Below, in pieces: positions 46,990-59,349 of a stretch of DNA of 64,000 bases. A model generated the notes under the pieces. It searched no databases. It was not told where the DNA came from and worked only from the letters and a program-made list of their open reading frames with translations. Every line of letters begins with the position of its first letter. The first letter of the stretch is position 1. The DNA comes from Basidiobolus meristosporus CBS 931.73 (lineage: Eukaryota > Basidiobolomycota > Basidiobolomycetes > Basidiobolales > Basidiobolaceae). Made by a program: the position numbers and the translations under genes. Location of the stretch: positions 62,001-126,000 of the forward strand of contig MCFE01000156.1 of NCBI GenBank assembly GCA_002104905.1. Reading direction: 5' to 3'.

Positions 46990-49989
46990 CCACGCAGCAA
47001 AGCTGTGTTGTTAGTTGAAATTAAGCACAAGTAATACCAAAATGGTGTGGCGGGTGAACTCAAATGAACGGATCAAGCTCAGGGAAATGCACCCAACTGC
47101 CAACCATCACATTGGCAAGCTTTGGTATAGCTCGATAAGATAATATCAAAGCCAGCTCATCTTTTTAATACGCCAGATAATTCGTATAGTTCCCACAGTT
47201 TCATTTAGTACTAGATGTCCGCTTGATTCATGTTTCACTAGTCAAAACATTTTGCTCATAACTGCAGGATACTCCGACTGCCACAAAACCCTGGCGATTT
47301 GAAATTAAGGCCGTTTAGCCTTTACATGTATGGCCATGATACAACAATACTGTGTATGCCGAACAGATAGCCCAGCGTCCCTATTAGATCAAGTCATGCC
47401 AACGATATCAAGATCGCACATATCCTACCAAGAAATATCCATCGGTTGAATATGCACGAACTAGTTGCTGGATGACTCCAAAGGCCCACCAGTTCGAACT
47501 TGTTCCGACGTACTGGAAATGGCATCCATGTCTTGACCGCAAGCTGACCACGAAATGGAGAATGTCTGGGATGCGTCTCATCCCCAATGAACCTCCTAGA
47601 ATATTGGTCATCAACCCAGCACCAGGGCATGAATATATCAATCTTTCGCCCGAATATCGCTCCGTCTGATGGATGCGCAGCACGAAATACAGGGAGCAAA
47701 TCCATTTAATACTTTTGCATTACCGAAGGGTGACAACCACAGTATTACTGGTTTCGAACTCCATATCAATGCTGAAACTAAGACGCATCGACCCATACGG
47801 CTCACATCCGAACTCATGGCAAAGTGGCGCACTCGATTCTTCGAGGACCATCCATTCTCAACCGCGGGTAGCTCACATTGACCCTTACCAGTGCAGCAGA
47901 TTCATCCGGCCAAGTGGGATCAGCAGAACCCCAGATCTAGCTGGCCATTGGGGTATGGCGCAGTATGTTGATCACCTGGAGACACCAAACAAAGCCAGCC
48001 CGGCGTGGCAGAGGGGTGCGGCTCTGATTGCCGATTCCCCTCTCCCTCGCCTCCCCCATTTCAAACAGCTCCGGCAAACCTGGGATCTGGTGCATGGTGA
48101 AACCAGAAATCCAAGCAAACTGGTAGTGACGGGCGTGGTATGAGATCCGTGAATTCGATGTTGAGTAGAATCTGCTCACCATCCCCCATCCCTCATCCCT
48201 CATCCACCAGCCTCCAACTCCAGATGGCCCCTAATGACTGACATCATGGCGTGAACCAACCGACAGGCTTTTCAGGTCGCAACAAGATTTCCTGGCTAAA
48301 CGGTTGGCCTTGATTCAGCGGAGTAGGTCTGGACATCGATATGAACCCCACCCTCTTCCCTAACCCAATATATAATGTCACCTGGTGTTTGTTGGCAGAA
48401 ACGGCAATCGAACGATGCCCTTTCGATTCTCTGCGACAACGGGCTCCTTTCTTCGGCTGTACGATTTCCATTGACAGGTGCGCACAACCTGACCCACACG
48501 CACCCTGGATTCCCTTAAACATCAGATGGATATGGTGCGAAGGGTTATTTCCATATAGGCAGGGCTCGTACCAAATCTCTCTTATCTGCAACCTGTCGAC
48601 TCACCATGTAAAACTCCTCTGTTCACGGCCGGCTGATCGGTGTTGACCAGATGATGGCTCAGCAATGCTCGCTTTACTGGATGTCGCGGCACGAGCTGCT
48701 CTTAGGGAAGGGGACCTACGGCAATCGGCTCGAGCCTCCACCATTCGCACAGGCCCACCATGAGGCTGGAGACCACCGCTGATTACGTAGGCCACTGGCT
48801 GGTTGCAACGTTCTGCTTCAGCTGCCTCGGCGCAGCTCGTGATGGCTCTCAACGGAATCGCACCCACAGCAGTCCTACGGCCTTGCCCCCAGCCCATTCA
48901 CTGTCACATGGGTATCGTCAAGATTCGAAGTGGGAAATGTGGGGCTACTCGGTTCATCTCTACCCCTTTCAGCAACTGCCAAATCAATTCTGGCCAACAG
49001 GAATAATTGGCCGATAGGTTGATTGAGGACCATGGTGACTAGAAGGTAGGGTCTGGCTCCTTATATATTTATTGATGTATATATTCGTGTAGGTTGGTAT
49101 ATATGTACATATACATACATATATATGTACGCTGGCATTCTAGTCGAGCGTGATAAGCGATACTTGGCTAAACTGGTAATCGGCTAGCCGCAATGATCAT
49201 GCCTTTGAGTGGAGAGTGGTGGACTAGATCCCAGATATTCCGGATTGAACGGTCTATCGATCACAGTATCCAGTTAACCAGGTATCTTTCATTCAGAATG
49301 AGGATCAGTGTGCGCATTTCATGGAGCGGCGTTGGGGTGATCCCAGATCGACCGAAGACCCTAGTGCGATCCTATTACGTAAAATTACCCATGCCAGGTG
49401 CGGCCCCATAACAATAGCCACTTCCTAGTCTAACAGAGATCATCATGTGTATTACCATGTTGTGGGCAGCTCAGAACAAGTGCAACCCAAGAGACTACCG
49501 AAAGTCCATCATCACACGATTCGAGCCCAAGGTTTCTGCGCTCCAGTACCAGGGTCCAGGTGTAGTTTCCTCGGGGAGTTCATGCCTTCAGTTCCCTTCT
49601 ACCTTCCGAGGTCGGGCCACCACGGTGGACATGAATGCTTTCGATTGCATACGTTAGTTCCCAGAACACCTATCCAATAAGCATTCGCGAACAACTGATT
49701 TCATGGAGCGCAATGGATCTTTGATATCGATCCACTAATTTATCCACACATTTATTACTCCATTAAGGTTGGGATGGATCTCCTGGCGTATTCATCGCTT
49801 TGGATCTTCGGATCAGTAGATTTCTTAGAGTGCCATTTCCATAGTTGCCGATGACCAGTGATTCATAGGTTGAGTTACCGGTTTTGACCCAAAGAGTTAC
49901 ACACACATAATTGAGACTTGGCTTATTGCCAATCATGGCCAGGGAGATAATATAGCCAATTGGGGTGCAATAGGAAACTCCTGGAGTAG
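46990..49989. other. Three-kilobase spacer with normal CpG, no gene found
   Basis: Base composition changes abruptly here. Frames of 60-156 codons exist on both strands (for example 47,673-48,143 plus and 48,244-48,591 minus). They overlap each other, lack recognisable domains and have no neighbouring splice structure, so I do not call them genes. An AT dinucleotide-rich, partly palindromic tract lies at about 49,060-49,132. Confidence 0.55.
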
Positions 49990-49997
49990 TATAAAAG
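49990..49997 (+). promoter_or_regulatory. TATA box of the zinc-finger gene
   Basis: TATAAAAG lies 104 bp upstream of the start codon at 50,101, which is a plausible distance for a fungal promoter. No other strong element was identified. Confidence 0.5.
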
Positions 49998-50100
49998 AAG
50001 TATCAAAGTCCGAGCCCGGTCTTGCCATCCTGCGGGTTTATAGCAGTTCTACAGCGGCAGTCTTGTTTCCACTTCCAATAATTCTCTTTACCTCGTCATC

Positions 50101-51108
50101 ATGCCTGCTCCCATCGACTACACCGCTCAAACATTCAGTAAGGTTCAGAAGGCCGAGCCTATTGAAAGTGCAAACTTCGAGTAAGTATCCGGTCACAATT
50201 GTCGGAAGGCTTTGTTCCATTGCTAATTAGCTATTTTTAGCTTTGATTTTCAATTTCCGAATGTTTATGAACAGCCCTCTGCCCCTGTTGATGATTTCCT
50301 CCAACCAAGGGACTTGGAAGGATCTTTTTGTCGGGATTTTTCCTGTTGCGGCCTTGTTTTAGAAGATCTTCATGATTTACTTCAACATTTCGAGGAGTGC
50401 CATGTTCGTTTCGAGGCTGATGACTCCCAAGGCTTGTATCAAGAAGAAGAATGGTCTGCTTCCAGCGACTCGGGGGTCAACACCCCCTCTTCGCCCATCT
50501 CTGATCATGATTTGTTGGCACAGTACAGAAACGACGCTCTTGCTCTGAGCGATGTCTATTCTGAGGAAGCCTTGATCCAAAGCGATACCTTGACCTCTGC
50601 CTTCGACAACTCTGTTGTCAGAGCGGCCCAAAACCCAAAGAAGCGTTTTGCAAAGGAGACTTTGAGTGCGCCCGCGAAGAAGATTGCTCCATCATACACT
50701 CTGGATGTCAATGCCCTTCCACGTACCTTCACCGAAGAAGAGCTCTTCACCGGTATCCCATCCATCTATTCACCCGATTTCGTCGCTGGTGTCGATGATG
50801 TTCTTCATGCTGCCGCCGGTGTCATTCCGACCGAAACCGTTGAAATCAAGCCCACTCCGGCTGAGAAGCCATACAAATGCCCAGTTCCAGGATGTGAGAA
50901 ATCCTACAAAAATGCCAATGGGTTGAAGTACCACAAACTTCACGGACACTGCTCGAACGGAGACGGTTCCAAACCTACCGTCAAGCCATACAAATGTTCC
51001 TACCCTGATTGTGGCAAGAGCTACAAGAACCTCAATGGGTTGAAGTACCACATTGAACACACCCATGTTTTGACCTTAGACCAAACCGCCACCTCAATCG
51101 CCATTTAA
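50101..51108 (+). CDS. Sfp1-like C2H2 zinc-finger transcription regulator
   Basis: Two exons, 50,101-50,180 and 50,241-51,108, separated by a 60-bp GT-AG intron, give 315 residues. The start ATG is followed by PAPIDYTAQTFSKVQ. Two adjacent C2H2 fingers sit near the C-terminus, about residues 240-263 (CPVPGC...HKLHGH) and 279-302 (CSYPDC...HIEHTH). Both carry the KSYKN-NGLKYH signature seen in Sfp1 and its fungal relatives. A divergent N-terminal finger-like motif (FSCCGLVLEDLHDLLQHFEECH, about 61-81) is also typical of that family. Acidic and serine-rich segments lie between. Sfp1 controls ribosomal-protein and growth genes in yeast; that role here is inferred from family only. The protein is shorter than yeast Sfp1. 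Nearest neighbours are spacers, so there is no operon-like context. Confidence 0.85.
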
Positions 51109-54100
51109 GGAAGTGTATGGAAGGCGAACCACCAATCACAGGGACGGTAGACCCGTGTTCCGATCCGAATCATTTACATATTCCGTAGTTTCCAGCACCC
51201 CACCCCGATTATTTTATATATAGCATTTTATTGGTTTCTCTTCCTATGAATAACGCATTTTATAGAAATGGATCAATTTTCACTTGGAGATATATAGTTG
51301 AGGCGGGAGTTTTCCTAGGCCCCCAATGCGCAGTCAACAACCCCAGTTCCACACCAGCACCCCCCGCATAATCAAAATGTATATACTTCGACCTATAATA
51401 CAACTATTATCATCATAGAAGCCATTTCATCATTAAAATTTGGGATCTTGGTAGAAGATCATACAAGTGACTGCCTCTATTCCGTCGAAGATGCTTTGGT
51501 GGTTTGATTCCTTCCTTCCTAGAAACTTGGTGAATCACGTAAAATAAGCGGAGTCAGGGGAGGGGTATCCGTTCGGGCTTCGCGAATCCACCTGGGGAAA
51601 ATTGTTGGAGTTGTATTCAATAACCGTACACCCGTGCTGGCTGGCATTCTGCGACGCAGTAACCATGAGACAGGCAATAGAGGGTGTGGCTTTGCGTGTC
51701 TTCGTCAAGCTACTTCACTGCATTTCAGGCCACTGGGAAAGAGTTATTTAACTCACTGCACAACTATAGAATCCGCCATGGCATCTGCCAAGCACAGGAC
51801 GCACCGAGGATACGGTGGAGAATATTTGAAGTCTGTCATGGTGGGGTTCCAACACATCCAGCTGCCCACCGTATTGGCACTCGCAGTGGCTGGTTAAGGG
51901 AGCGCCCACAGTAGAAGGTTACCAGAATTAACATGTGGTATCTGCAAACAAGATCAAACCAGGGAAATGAGCAGTTACACCCTGCTGAGTACAAAATCCA
52001 TTCTGAGGGAAGTCGTCTGTCGTGCCCCACCTGGATCAGGTATGCTGGTTGGGATTTCTATATGTAGTGGCTGTTCACAGGCTTCCTTCTGGATTTTTGG
52101 GTGCTCCTCTCATGCATTCATCGTTAGTCAGGTGCAGATGGTGGATCCTGACCCCCAACCCTACCTTCCTCCTGACCCTCGGATCTATCGAATATTGGGA
52201 GAAGGGCGACGCTTTCGGAACGATTGAAGGGCATGAATCTGACAGACACCAACGCTTCATTAGGCAAACCCAGCCTTCATTTAGCGTCCCCCTTTGCCGC
52301 TATGCTGACTAGGGGCCAGCAATGCATATATATGGGACCGCTGTGGGGTGTAGAAGAGATAAGTCAACCAACAGCCGTAAAACCTGGAGTAGGTTATTAT
52401 GTGCATTCGTGTTCCCACCTCTGAGCAAGCCAAATCAAGCCAATACGTGTATGAGCATTGCCATACCGATGTACAAGACCATTCGAGCCACCAATGGGTC
52501 GACGCAACCGTCTTCAGCGACGATGACAAGGCGAGGCTTCGAAGCGTTGCTCGGGCTGTCCCCTATTCCCTCATAAGAGCATTTGAGGGGGCCCCGATTA
52601 TCGGGAATGTGGGCGAATCTAGATGGGCATCATCCCACTGAGCAGTCAGACACACGTCGATGATGTTGCTACGTCAGGCGGTCCCATCGGCCACACCAAA
52701 CACCCGAAATCCCCCACCATTCGATATGTGCCTGATCCAGTACTTGTGGTGACAAGCACCAAGGCCATTCAATTTCAGGTGCAGCGAAACACGCAGCAAC
52801 TCATTAATGTGGAGCGGCGTAGTCGTTTTCAGGCGAAATGGGAGATGTCGATGCGGTGGTTCGGCGGCCTTCCCACGATAGAGCTCGATAAGATACTCGA
52901 CCAACTGGTATAGATTGCCATATGGATTTAATGGTCGTGTAACAAACTATCTCGTATATTAGTGGCATCCTCCAAATACATGGCCGATTTGACTTCTGGT
53001 CACACATACTCTATTGAGTAGGAAGCGGCTGGCTATTTAGGTGGGTGAACATAAGGAAACTGGTTAGACCTTCGTTCCGGAATACTGCAGCGGCCCATTG
53101 GCAAATCGGTAACCCGCACACCTGTACCCATCCGGCATGGGTGGTAGGCCTCTCGCGGTCTCCACCAATCGTCATTGGTCGCACCGTGTACCATTCTCGC
53201 TTCCACATATTTACGTGGGTGTGTAGGATCTAAATCTAGTGATTCATGTGTGTTATGTGCCATTGCATGTATACCCACAGGTTGCATGGAGTGCTTATGA
53301 GTTGGTAAATTGGGTGCCGACTTCTACTGGACCGGTTTCCTTGGATTCTTCTGGTGCTGGTAAGGATGCTCCGGGGATCCACACGTCATACACGGACGAA
53401 TTTAAGATTTTAACTTTACCCTTCAATAGCAACAGTATTCTGATCCTAGCCAGGTATTGGATGTGATGTCCACTCTGCCACTAATGTGGATCCTATTGAA
53501 ACGATGGCTAAGACATCATGGAAGTCACCCACTTTGGATCTCTGATGTCCACAGAAGTGTTCCATTGGGTGGCCGAGATTAGAAAGTGACGATTATCGGC
53601 GTCCAGCATAGATCATCAACCAAATCTGTGGCGGAAGCTCTTCAAGAATAAGGTGGATAGGTAGCCTTCCGGATCAGTCAACCTACGATTCCTCAATAGT
53701 CTGTAGAGGGGAAACCCGGAATCCTGGATCAGTCCATCGGAGCGTAGTATTCCGATTTGATCTGATCCGAACCGAAAAGAATGGCCTACGTTTCCTGTGG
53801 GTGGGCACTTCTGGTGTACTTCGATAAACTGTTTATTTATGGCATGGGGGCTCGGAGATACTCTCTTAAGGAAATCTATATCTATAGGCTCGATGGATCT
53901 AATTTACCACACGATGGCTTCCATACCATCACTGCTCAATATATTGATTATTTCCTATTCAGAAACTCCGGAGTACGCATCCCCATGCGGTTGGTCAATT
54001 CCGAGGGTTAGGCTTAAATCAGGTATCCTCGCTACATATCCATATTGCTGAGGGTGCCTGAGATAATCCGGAAGTGGGCTGACATATTAATAGCCTGCCT

Positions 54101-54626
54101 CGAACCACAACTCTCTCCGCCCTACTCCAGGGTCTTTCATAAGACTATAGTTAGTGCGCTTCTTGCTTTGTGGGTTGCAGTTCATGTTTTTCCATTCAAC
54201 CTATTGGGTAAACATCTATTTTGCAAGATGACTTGTGTATGTGACATCTCATTTATCTGGGCATTCCTACAATTCTACACCATTGAACAAGTTACAAGCC
54301 ACTAGGTGAACAGAGATGGCGGACAGTTGGGTATTTGATACCCAACTGGCTAGTGCCAATGTGAGCTTATTTGTTGAATATATAATTACCACTCTAGTGT
54401 CTGTGATTCTTTAGATTTGTGGCTGAAGTAATATGAAGTTGTCAGTGTGACCATGAATGATGCACACCTTTGGTGAGCTCAATGTACAAACACTTCATTG
54501 TAGTGGATATTCTCTGCAAGAAAAGGTCTTAGTCATATTTCAGTAGCCACTTCCTTCCATGTTTACTATGTACATTTGCAGCTCTGCAGTACTAGTGAAT
54601 CATTTGCTGCCATAGAGTACTGTTTG
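51109..54626. other. Long spacer with no recognised gene
   Basis: About 3.5 kb with ordinary CpG content. Reading frames are short, overlap on both strands and show no domains. There is a 3' UTR-like AT stretch just after the zinc-finger gene (51,180-51,300). I found no transposon match and no tRNA-like fold by eye. Confidence 0.5.
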
Positions 54627-54782
54627 TGGTAGAAATTTGTAATTCCACTATTCTACATGTTTGCTATGTCAAGACCATGTAAGAGTATAAATACTACTTT
54701 TACATTCAATAAATCATTAGGTGAACACCTCATAATCAACTTGTTCTTCTAATCACTTCCAATATCTCCAAGACTCTTACAA
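54627..54782 (+). repeat. Copia LTR with internal deletion
   Basis: It begins with the first bases of the LTR (GTAGAAATTTGTAATTCCAC), skips about 190 bp, and resumes at CTATTCTACATGTTTG to end in CTCTTACAACA. Confidence 0.75.
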
Positions 54783-55097
54783 CACTATTGGGACCTAGAA
54801 GCTGCCACCATAAATATGTGAGGCCTAACCTGCCTATACATCTTAGGTTTCAGATGTAAAGGGTTCAATTGCTTGCTGGAGAAGACATCTTTGGTTGTTA
54901 TGGCTGTATGTAATGGAACTCAATAAAAAATTGTTCTATCTTAGAGAAACTATAGACAAAATCATGTACTGAAGTGTACTGACCCAAGGTGTATTGAAAG
55001 AACAGAGCAACAATGTTGTGGGTTTTGTAACTACACTAATATGTCCATTAACTTAGTCACATGGCTTGTAGTCTGTAAATCCTGGAGGATTAAGCCC

Positions 55098-55444
55098 TGT
55101 TGTAAAAATTTGGAATTCCACCTAAATATTCAACTAACTTAGTCACTTAGATCATTACCTTCATATCCTAGGAAATACTGACTAAATTCCTTGTTGGGAT
55201 TTACTTAGAATATTTTCACCAATATATAAGATACCCAGAACATGAAAATTCTCAAGGCTGTTCAAAAAGCCCCAAATTTTGCATAAATGTTCTTGGGACC
55301 TTCCTAAACCTATTCTATGTGTTTGTTATGCCAAGACCATGTAAAAGCATAAATACTACTTTTGCATTCCAGAAATCATTAAGTAAAACCACATAATCTA
55401 CTTGTTCTCCCAATCACTTCCAATATCTCAAGACTCTTAAAACA
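55098..55444 (+). repeat. Copia solo LTR with perfect target duplication
   Basis: A 347-bp LTR from TGTTGTAAAA to CTCTTAAAACA. The 5-bp AGCCC is present on both sides (55,093-55,097 and 55,445-55,449), which proves it is a solo LTR left by recombination and not a broken end of a longer element. Confidence 0.93.
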
Positions 55445-55454
55445 AGCCCATGAT

Positions 55455-56034
55455 TCTTCTTATGATTTACCAAATATCAGGTGTCCCAAACATGAAAATG
55501 TTCAAGGTAGTCCAAGGGCTCCCAAACTTTGCATATGTGCTCTTATAACCACTCTAAGCAGAGTGAATGTACTTTTTCTCAGATGCCTACAGCATGTAAA
55601 AGTTGAAAGTGTTGTAAGAGTCTTGGAGAAATTGGAAGTGATTAGAAGAACAAGTAGATTATGTGGTTTCACTTAATGATTTCTGGAATGCAAAAGTAGT
55701 ATTTATGCTTTTACATGGTCTTGGCATAACAAACACATAGAATAGGTTTAGGAAGGTCCCAAGAACATTTATGCAAAATTTGGGGCTTTTTAATCAGCCT
55801 TGAGAATTTTCATGTTCTGGGTACCTGATATCTTATATTGTTACATACATATCTTAGAAAATACTGACCAAACTCCTTGTTGGGATTTACTTGGAATATT
55901 TTCACTAAGCGACTAAGTTAGGTGAGTATTTAGGTGGAATTAGAAATTTTTACAACAAATAAATCATCAAGTGAAACCCACAAAATCCACTTGTTTGCCC
56001 AATCACTTCCAATATCTCCAAAACACTTACAACA
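55455..56034 (+). repeat. Old copia LTR split by a younger inverted LTR
   Basis: A diverged plus-strand LTR: 55,455-55,609 covers its middle and 55,958-56,034 its end (AATAAATCATCAAGTG to ACACTTACAACA). Between them lies the minus-strand LTR 55,610-55,957. Confidence 0.75.
55610..55957 (-). repeat. Copia solo LTR, nested in an older LTR
   Basis: A 348-bp full-length LTR on the minus strand, from TGTTGTAAGAGTC to TTTTTACAACA on the plus strand. No internal copia sequence is attached. The immediate flanks do not show a clear 5-bp duplication. Confidence 0.85.
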
Positions 56035-56092
56035 TTATAAAGATATAATTCATAACTTGCAACTGTACCTTCAATGCCAAGGCCCTTTGCGT

Positions 56093-56475
56093 TCTAAGAG
56101 GTTCAATGATACTGGAAGTGATTAGGAGAACAAGTGGATTATGTGGTTTCCACTTGATGATTTATTCAATGCAAAGGTAGTATATATACTTTGGAATGAT
56201 CTTGGTAAAATAAAATGTAGAATGTGGTCAGGAAGGCTCCAAGAGCATGCATGCAAAGTTCAGAGCTGTTTGGACAAATCTGAGATTTCTAATATTTGAT
56301 GGGATTTGTAGACTATGATCTGAGAGGCCAAGTTAAGTGAATACCTGGGCGTAATCATGAAATTTACAACATGATGAAGGCATAAATGGCATTAGTACAT
56401 TTAATAAATCATGAAGTGAGAGACATATTATCTACCAGCTCTCCCAGTCACTTTCAGTTGCTCCAAGATCCTCCA
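56093..56475. repeat. Two degenerate copia LTR pieces, head to head
   Basis: 56,093-56,371 is a diverged minus-strand LTR ending in TTTACAACA; 56,372-56,475 is the end part of a plus-strand LTR (AATAAATCATGAAGTG...CAGTCACTTTCAG). Confidence 0.65.
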
Positions 56476-57284
56476 TATAGATTACATACATTTGACAGCC
56501 CACTTGCAAGTGAATGTTTGCTTGTGGCAAGTAGACTTAGGAATCTGGAGGTGATTTGGAAGATGTTTGTTGACAAGTAATGATGTGTGGTTACTATGCA
56601 GTAATGCTCAGCCAACGCTTCCAACGGGTGGGTAGGTAGAGATGCCCTTTGGTTCCAGACAGTGATCCATCCCCTCAAAATTGAATTGGGAATAAGTGGT
56701 AGGAGGTGTGCTTCTACTTTCTGAAACTTTACACGGAGCTTCAGAGAACAAACAACGTGTCGTGGAAGACCATGGAAAGAGAGGTGGAGTTCGTAGGCCA
56801 TTGGACGACCTTGAAAGCCTTCTACATATTCAATGCTTCCACCATGAATTCCGAGCCTTAATTGGTGGAAAGGACTCCTTGGCATCTAATGAATATCCAC
56901 CGTGTATCCATGCATACGTGTTACCAGTAGGCAAGCAGTAAAACCCCTTCCGTAAATGGGGGAATGGCTCGATGTTGTGTTGGTCCCGGTGTAGAAACCG
57001 TGAGGTAGAGCATAGCTGGGCCGCCACTTGATCCATCTCTTGGTCGTTGCCAGCATCGATTAAGCGATCCTGGTGGATCCTCGCCCGAATGGCTCCAGCG
57101 ATTATTCACCGGGACGACAGCCAATGGTAGGGGGTGAGCCATGCCATGGTACTGATGTTGATTTGGGCCAGGGAAAAATTCCAAGATGCAAATTGGTTGG
57201 GCTGGGCTGGGCTGGACCCATTGCCGTCGTCGACGTTTTTCTTACGCGCTCCCGTCCTCAACTTTCCCCAAGCCCCACCCAACG
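56476..57284. other. PP4 upstream region
   Basis: About 800 bp before the PP4 start codon. A tandem GGGCT run (three units, about 57,198-57,215) lies some 70-85 bp upstream of the ATG. No TATA box is evident. The frames present are overlapping and unsupported. Confidence 0.45.
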
Positions 57285-58795
57285 ATGACCCAAAGTGACC
57301 TCGATCGGTAGTGAACCCCTTGGCTGTACAGGAGCACCTCTCCCCGTAACTAACGACTCCTTTCCTTTTCTCCAACCTGGGGGCATAGTCAGATAGAACA
57401 GCTGAGACGATGTGAGATAATCACCGAGAACGAGGTGAAGCAGCTCTGCAACAAGGCCCGTGAGATATTGATCGAGGAGAGTAATGTCCAGCGAGTAGAT
57501 GCCCCGGTCACGGTAATATCTCCCCACCACCCGACGGACTCCTGAGCGACGGCTAACCCTTTCTCCCCAGATCTGCGGTGATATCCATGGGCAGTTCTAC
57601 GACCTGAAGGAGCTGTTCAGGGTCGGGGGGAAATGTCCGGACACGAATTACTTGTTCATGGGTAAAACCTAGGCTCCCCCCTCCGAGTTGCTGCGTCCAC
57701 CCACGACTGACCCTTCTTTCCGACACAGGGGATTTTGTTGACCGCGGCTTCTACAGCGTGGAGACGTTCCTGCTGCTCCTGGCCCTCAAAGTAACTTCGC
57801 TTCACCGATGCTAACCTTAGCCCCCTGTTCGGAACGCACTTTCTGACCCCCTTCCCCTTCCCCACCCCCACCCCCACCTCCAGGTTCGTTACCCGGATCG
57901 TATCACCCTGATCCGAGGAAACCACGAGAGTCGCCAGATCACCCAGGTGTATGGGTTCTACGAGGAATGCCTGCGGAAGTACGGCTCGCCCAACGTTTGG
58001 CGCTACTGCTGCGAGATCTTCGACTACCTTAGTCTCTCGGCGATCATCGACGACCGGATCTTCTGCGTGCACGGCGGATTGTCGCCCTCCATCACGACGG
58101 TGGACCAGGTAACGGTTTGGCGGGAGGAAGGATGCGATGGAACGCTGAGGTGCTGATCGGTTCGAGATTTCTTTAGATCCGCACGATCGATCGCAAGCAG
58201 GAGGTCCCCCACGACGGCGGGATGTGCGATCTCCTGTGGTCCGACCCCGACGGTACGTTTCAACCGAGCTAGTGGGCGGGATTGTAGCTGTTGAGTAACG
58301 CAGGTTGCTTCACTTCCCTTAGAGATCGAAGGCTGGGGGCTGAGCCCGCGCGGCGCTGGCTACCTGTTCGGTGGAGATGTGGTCAAGACGGTGGGTGGTT
58401 TTCGTTGAGGAACAAACTGCATGGAGTGGTGGTACTGACCCGAGCGGCTCGACTCGGCACCTGTTCATTTTTAGTTCCTCCACGCCAACAACCTGGACCT
58501 GATCGCCCGGGCGCACCAGCTGGTGATGGAAGGGTACAAGCTCATGTTCGATGACACCATCGTGACCGTTTGGTCAGCACCAAACTATTGCTACAGGTAA
58601 GCCCGTGGCGCGGACATCCCGCCCCTCGCGTGCCCAATCGCTCACCAACCGAATTGTTCACGCAGATGCGGAAACGTGGCGGCGATCTTGGAGCTGGACG
58701 AGCATCTCAACAAGAACTACAAGATCTTCGAAGCAGCGCCCCAGGAAGTTCGCAATGCTCCGGCAAAGAAGCCGGCGCCCGACTATTTCTTGTGA
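57285..58795 (+). CDS. PPH3: Serine/threonine protein phosphatase PP4 catalytic subunit
   Basis: Nine exons: 57,285-57,307; 57,389-57,512; 57,571-57,661; 57,729-57,790; 57,884-58,108; 58,177-58,252; 58,323-58,390; 58,475-58,596; 58,666-58,795. They give 306 residues with all GT-AG introns (58-93 bp) and a consistent frame. Metal-binding signatures are GDIHG (52-56), GDFVDRG (80-86), GNHE (112-115), with His164 and His237. The C-terminus ends in DYFL, the carboxymethylated PP2A-group tail. The start ([13 protein letters not shown]) and the [16 protein letters not shown] block are those of PP4C rather than PP2A or PP6. It dephosphorylates DNA-damage and checkpoint targets (gamma-H2A, Rad53 in yeast) as part of a complex with PSY2/PSY4-type subunits. 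It converges with RIB3. The yeast symbol is given by orthology. Confidence 0.96.
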
Positions 58796-59349
58796 AGGGC
58801 CGGCCATACCCATACCCATATCCCCAACCCGGTCTCGGGACGGAAGAGTAAACAGAGGCCAGGCCGAGCCCCGAATTCCCAAAGATACTATTCCCCTTTC
58901 ACTTTCCTCCCCATCAACTTTACGCCCAGCTTACCCTTGCCACCCTACCCATCTTCTCTCTAATCCATTCTATTAATATATGCTCTGGGGAAGATGGTCC
59001 TGCCTTCCGATGCATCATGCTGAGGTTTGAATTCCCTTCACCACTCGATTCTCTAGCTTATTTGAGGGTAGTCCAGCGGGCCAGTAACTGGCCACGCCAC
59101 GCTTGGCTCACGCAAAGGTGCGCTGTCTATTAAGGGGGTTTATTTTCATTTGAGTGGCATTGAGAAGAGACTCCTGACGGATCATCAGCAGTAGCCTATC
59201 TAGAGGAATCCCACCACTCTTCACTTCGCTGATACAAATAAAAATGGGCTGAGGATGAGGTGTGGATGCTTGCGTGATGTAAATGTAGGTAGGGGAGAGG
59301 AATGTGTGGTGGAGGAACCGTGGACGGTGGTGCTGGCAAACGATCGTGA
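58796..59349. other. Convergent intergenic region PP4/RIB3
   Basis: A 554-bp interval between two 3' ends. It should hold both 3' UTRs and poly(A) sites. An AT-rich ATTAATATATG lies at about 58,972. No frame is supported. Confidence 0.6.

Noticed and set aside
47673-48143. 156-codon plus-strand frame in the spacer right of the nest
   Set aside because: It overlaps other frames on both strands, has no domain, biased codon use or splice context, and GC-rich DNA gives such frames by chance.
48244-48591. 115-codon minus-strand frame
   Set aside because: No recognisable features; it overlaps frames on the other strand of similar length.
49060-49132. AT-rich, partly palindromic tract, possible origin or hairpin
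   Set aside because: It is dominated by TA/TATG dinucleotide repeats, which form palindromes by composition; no supporting elements are nearby.
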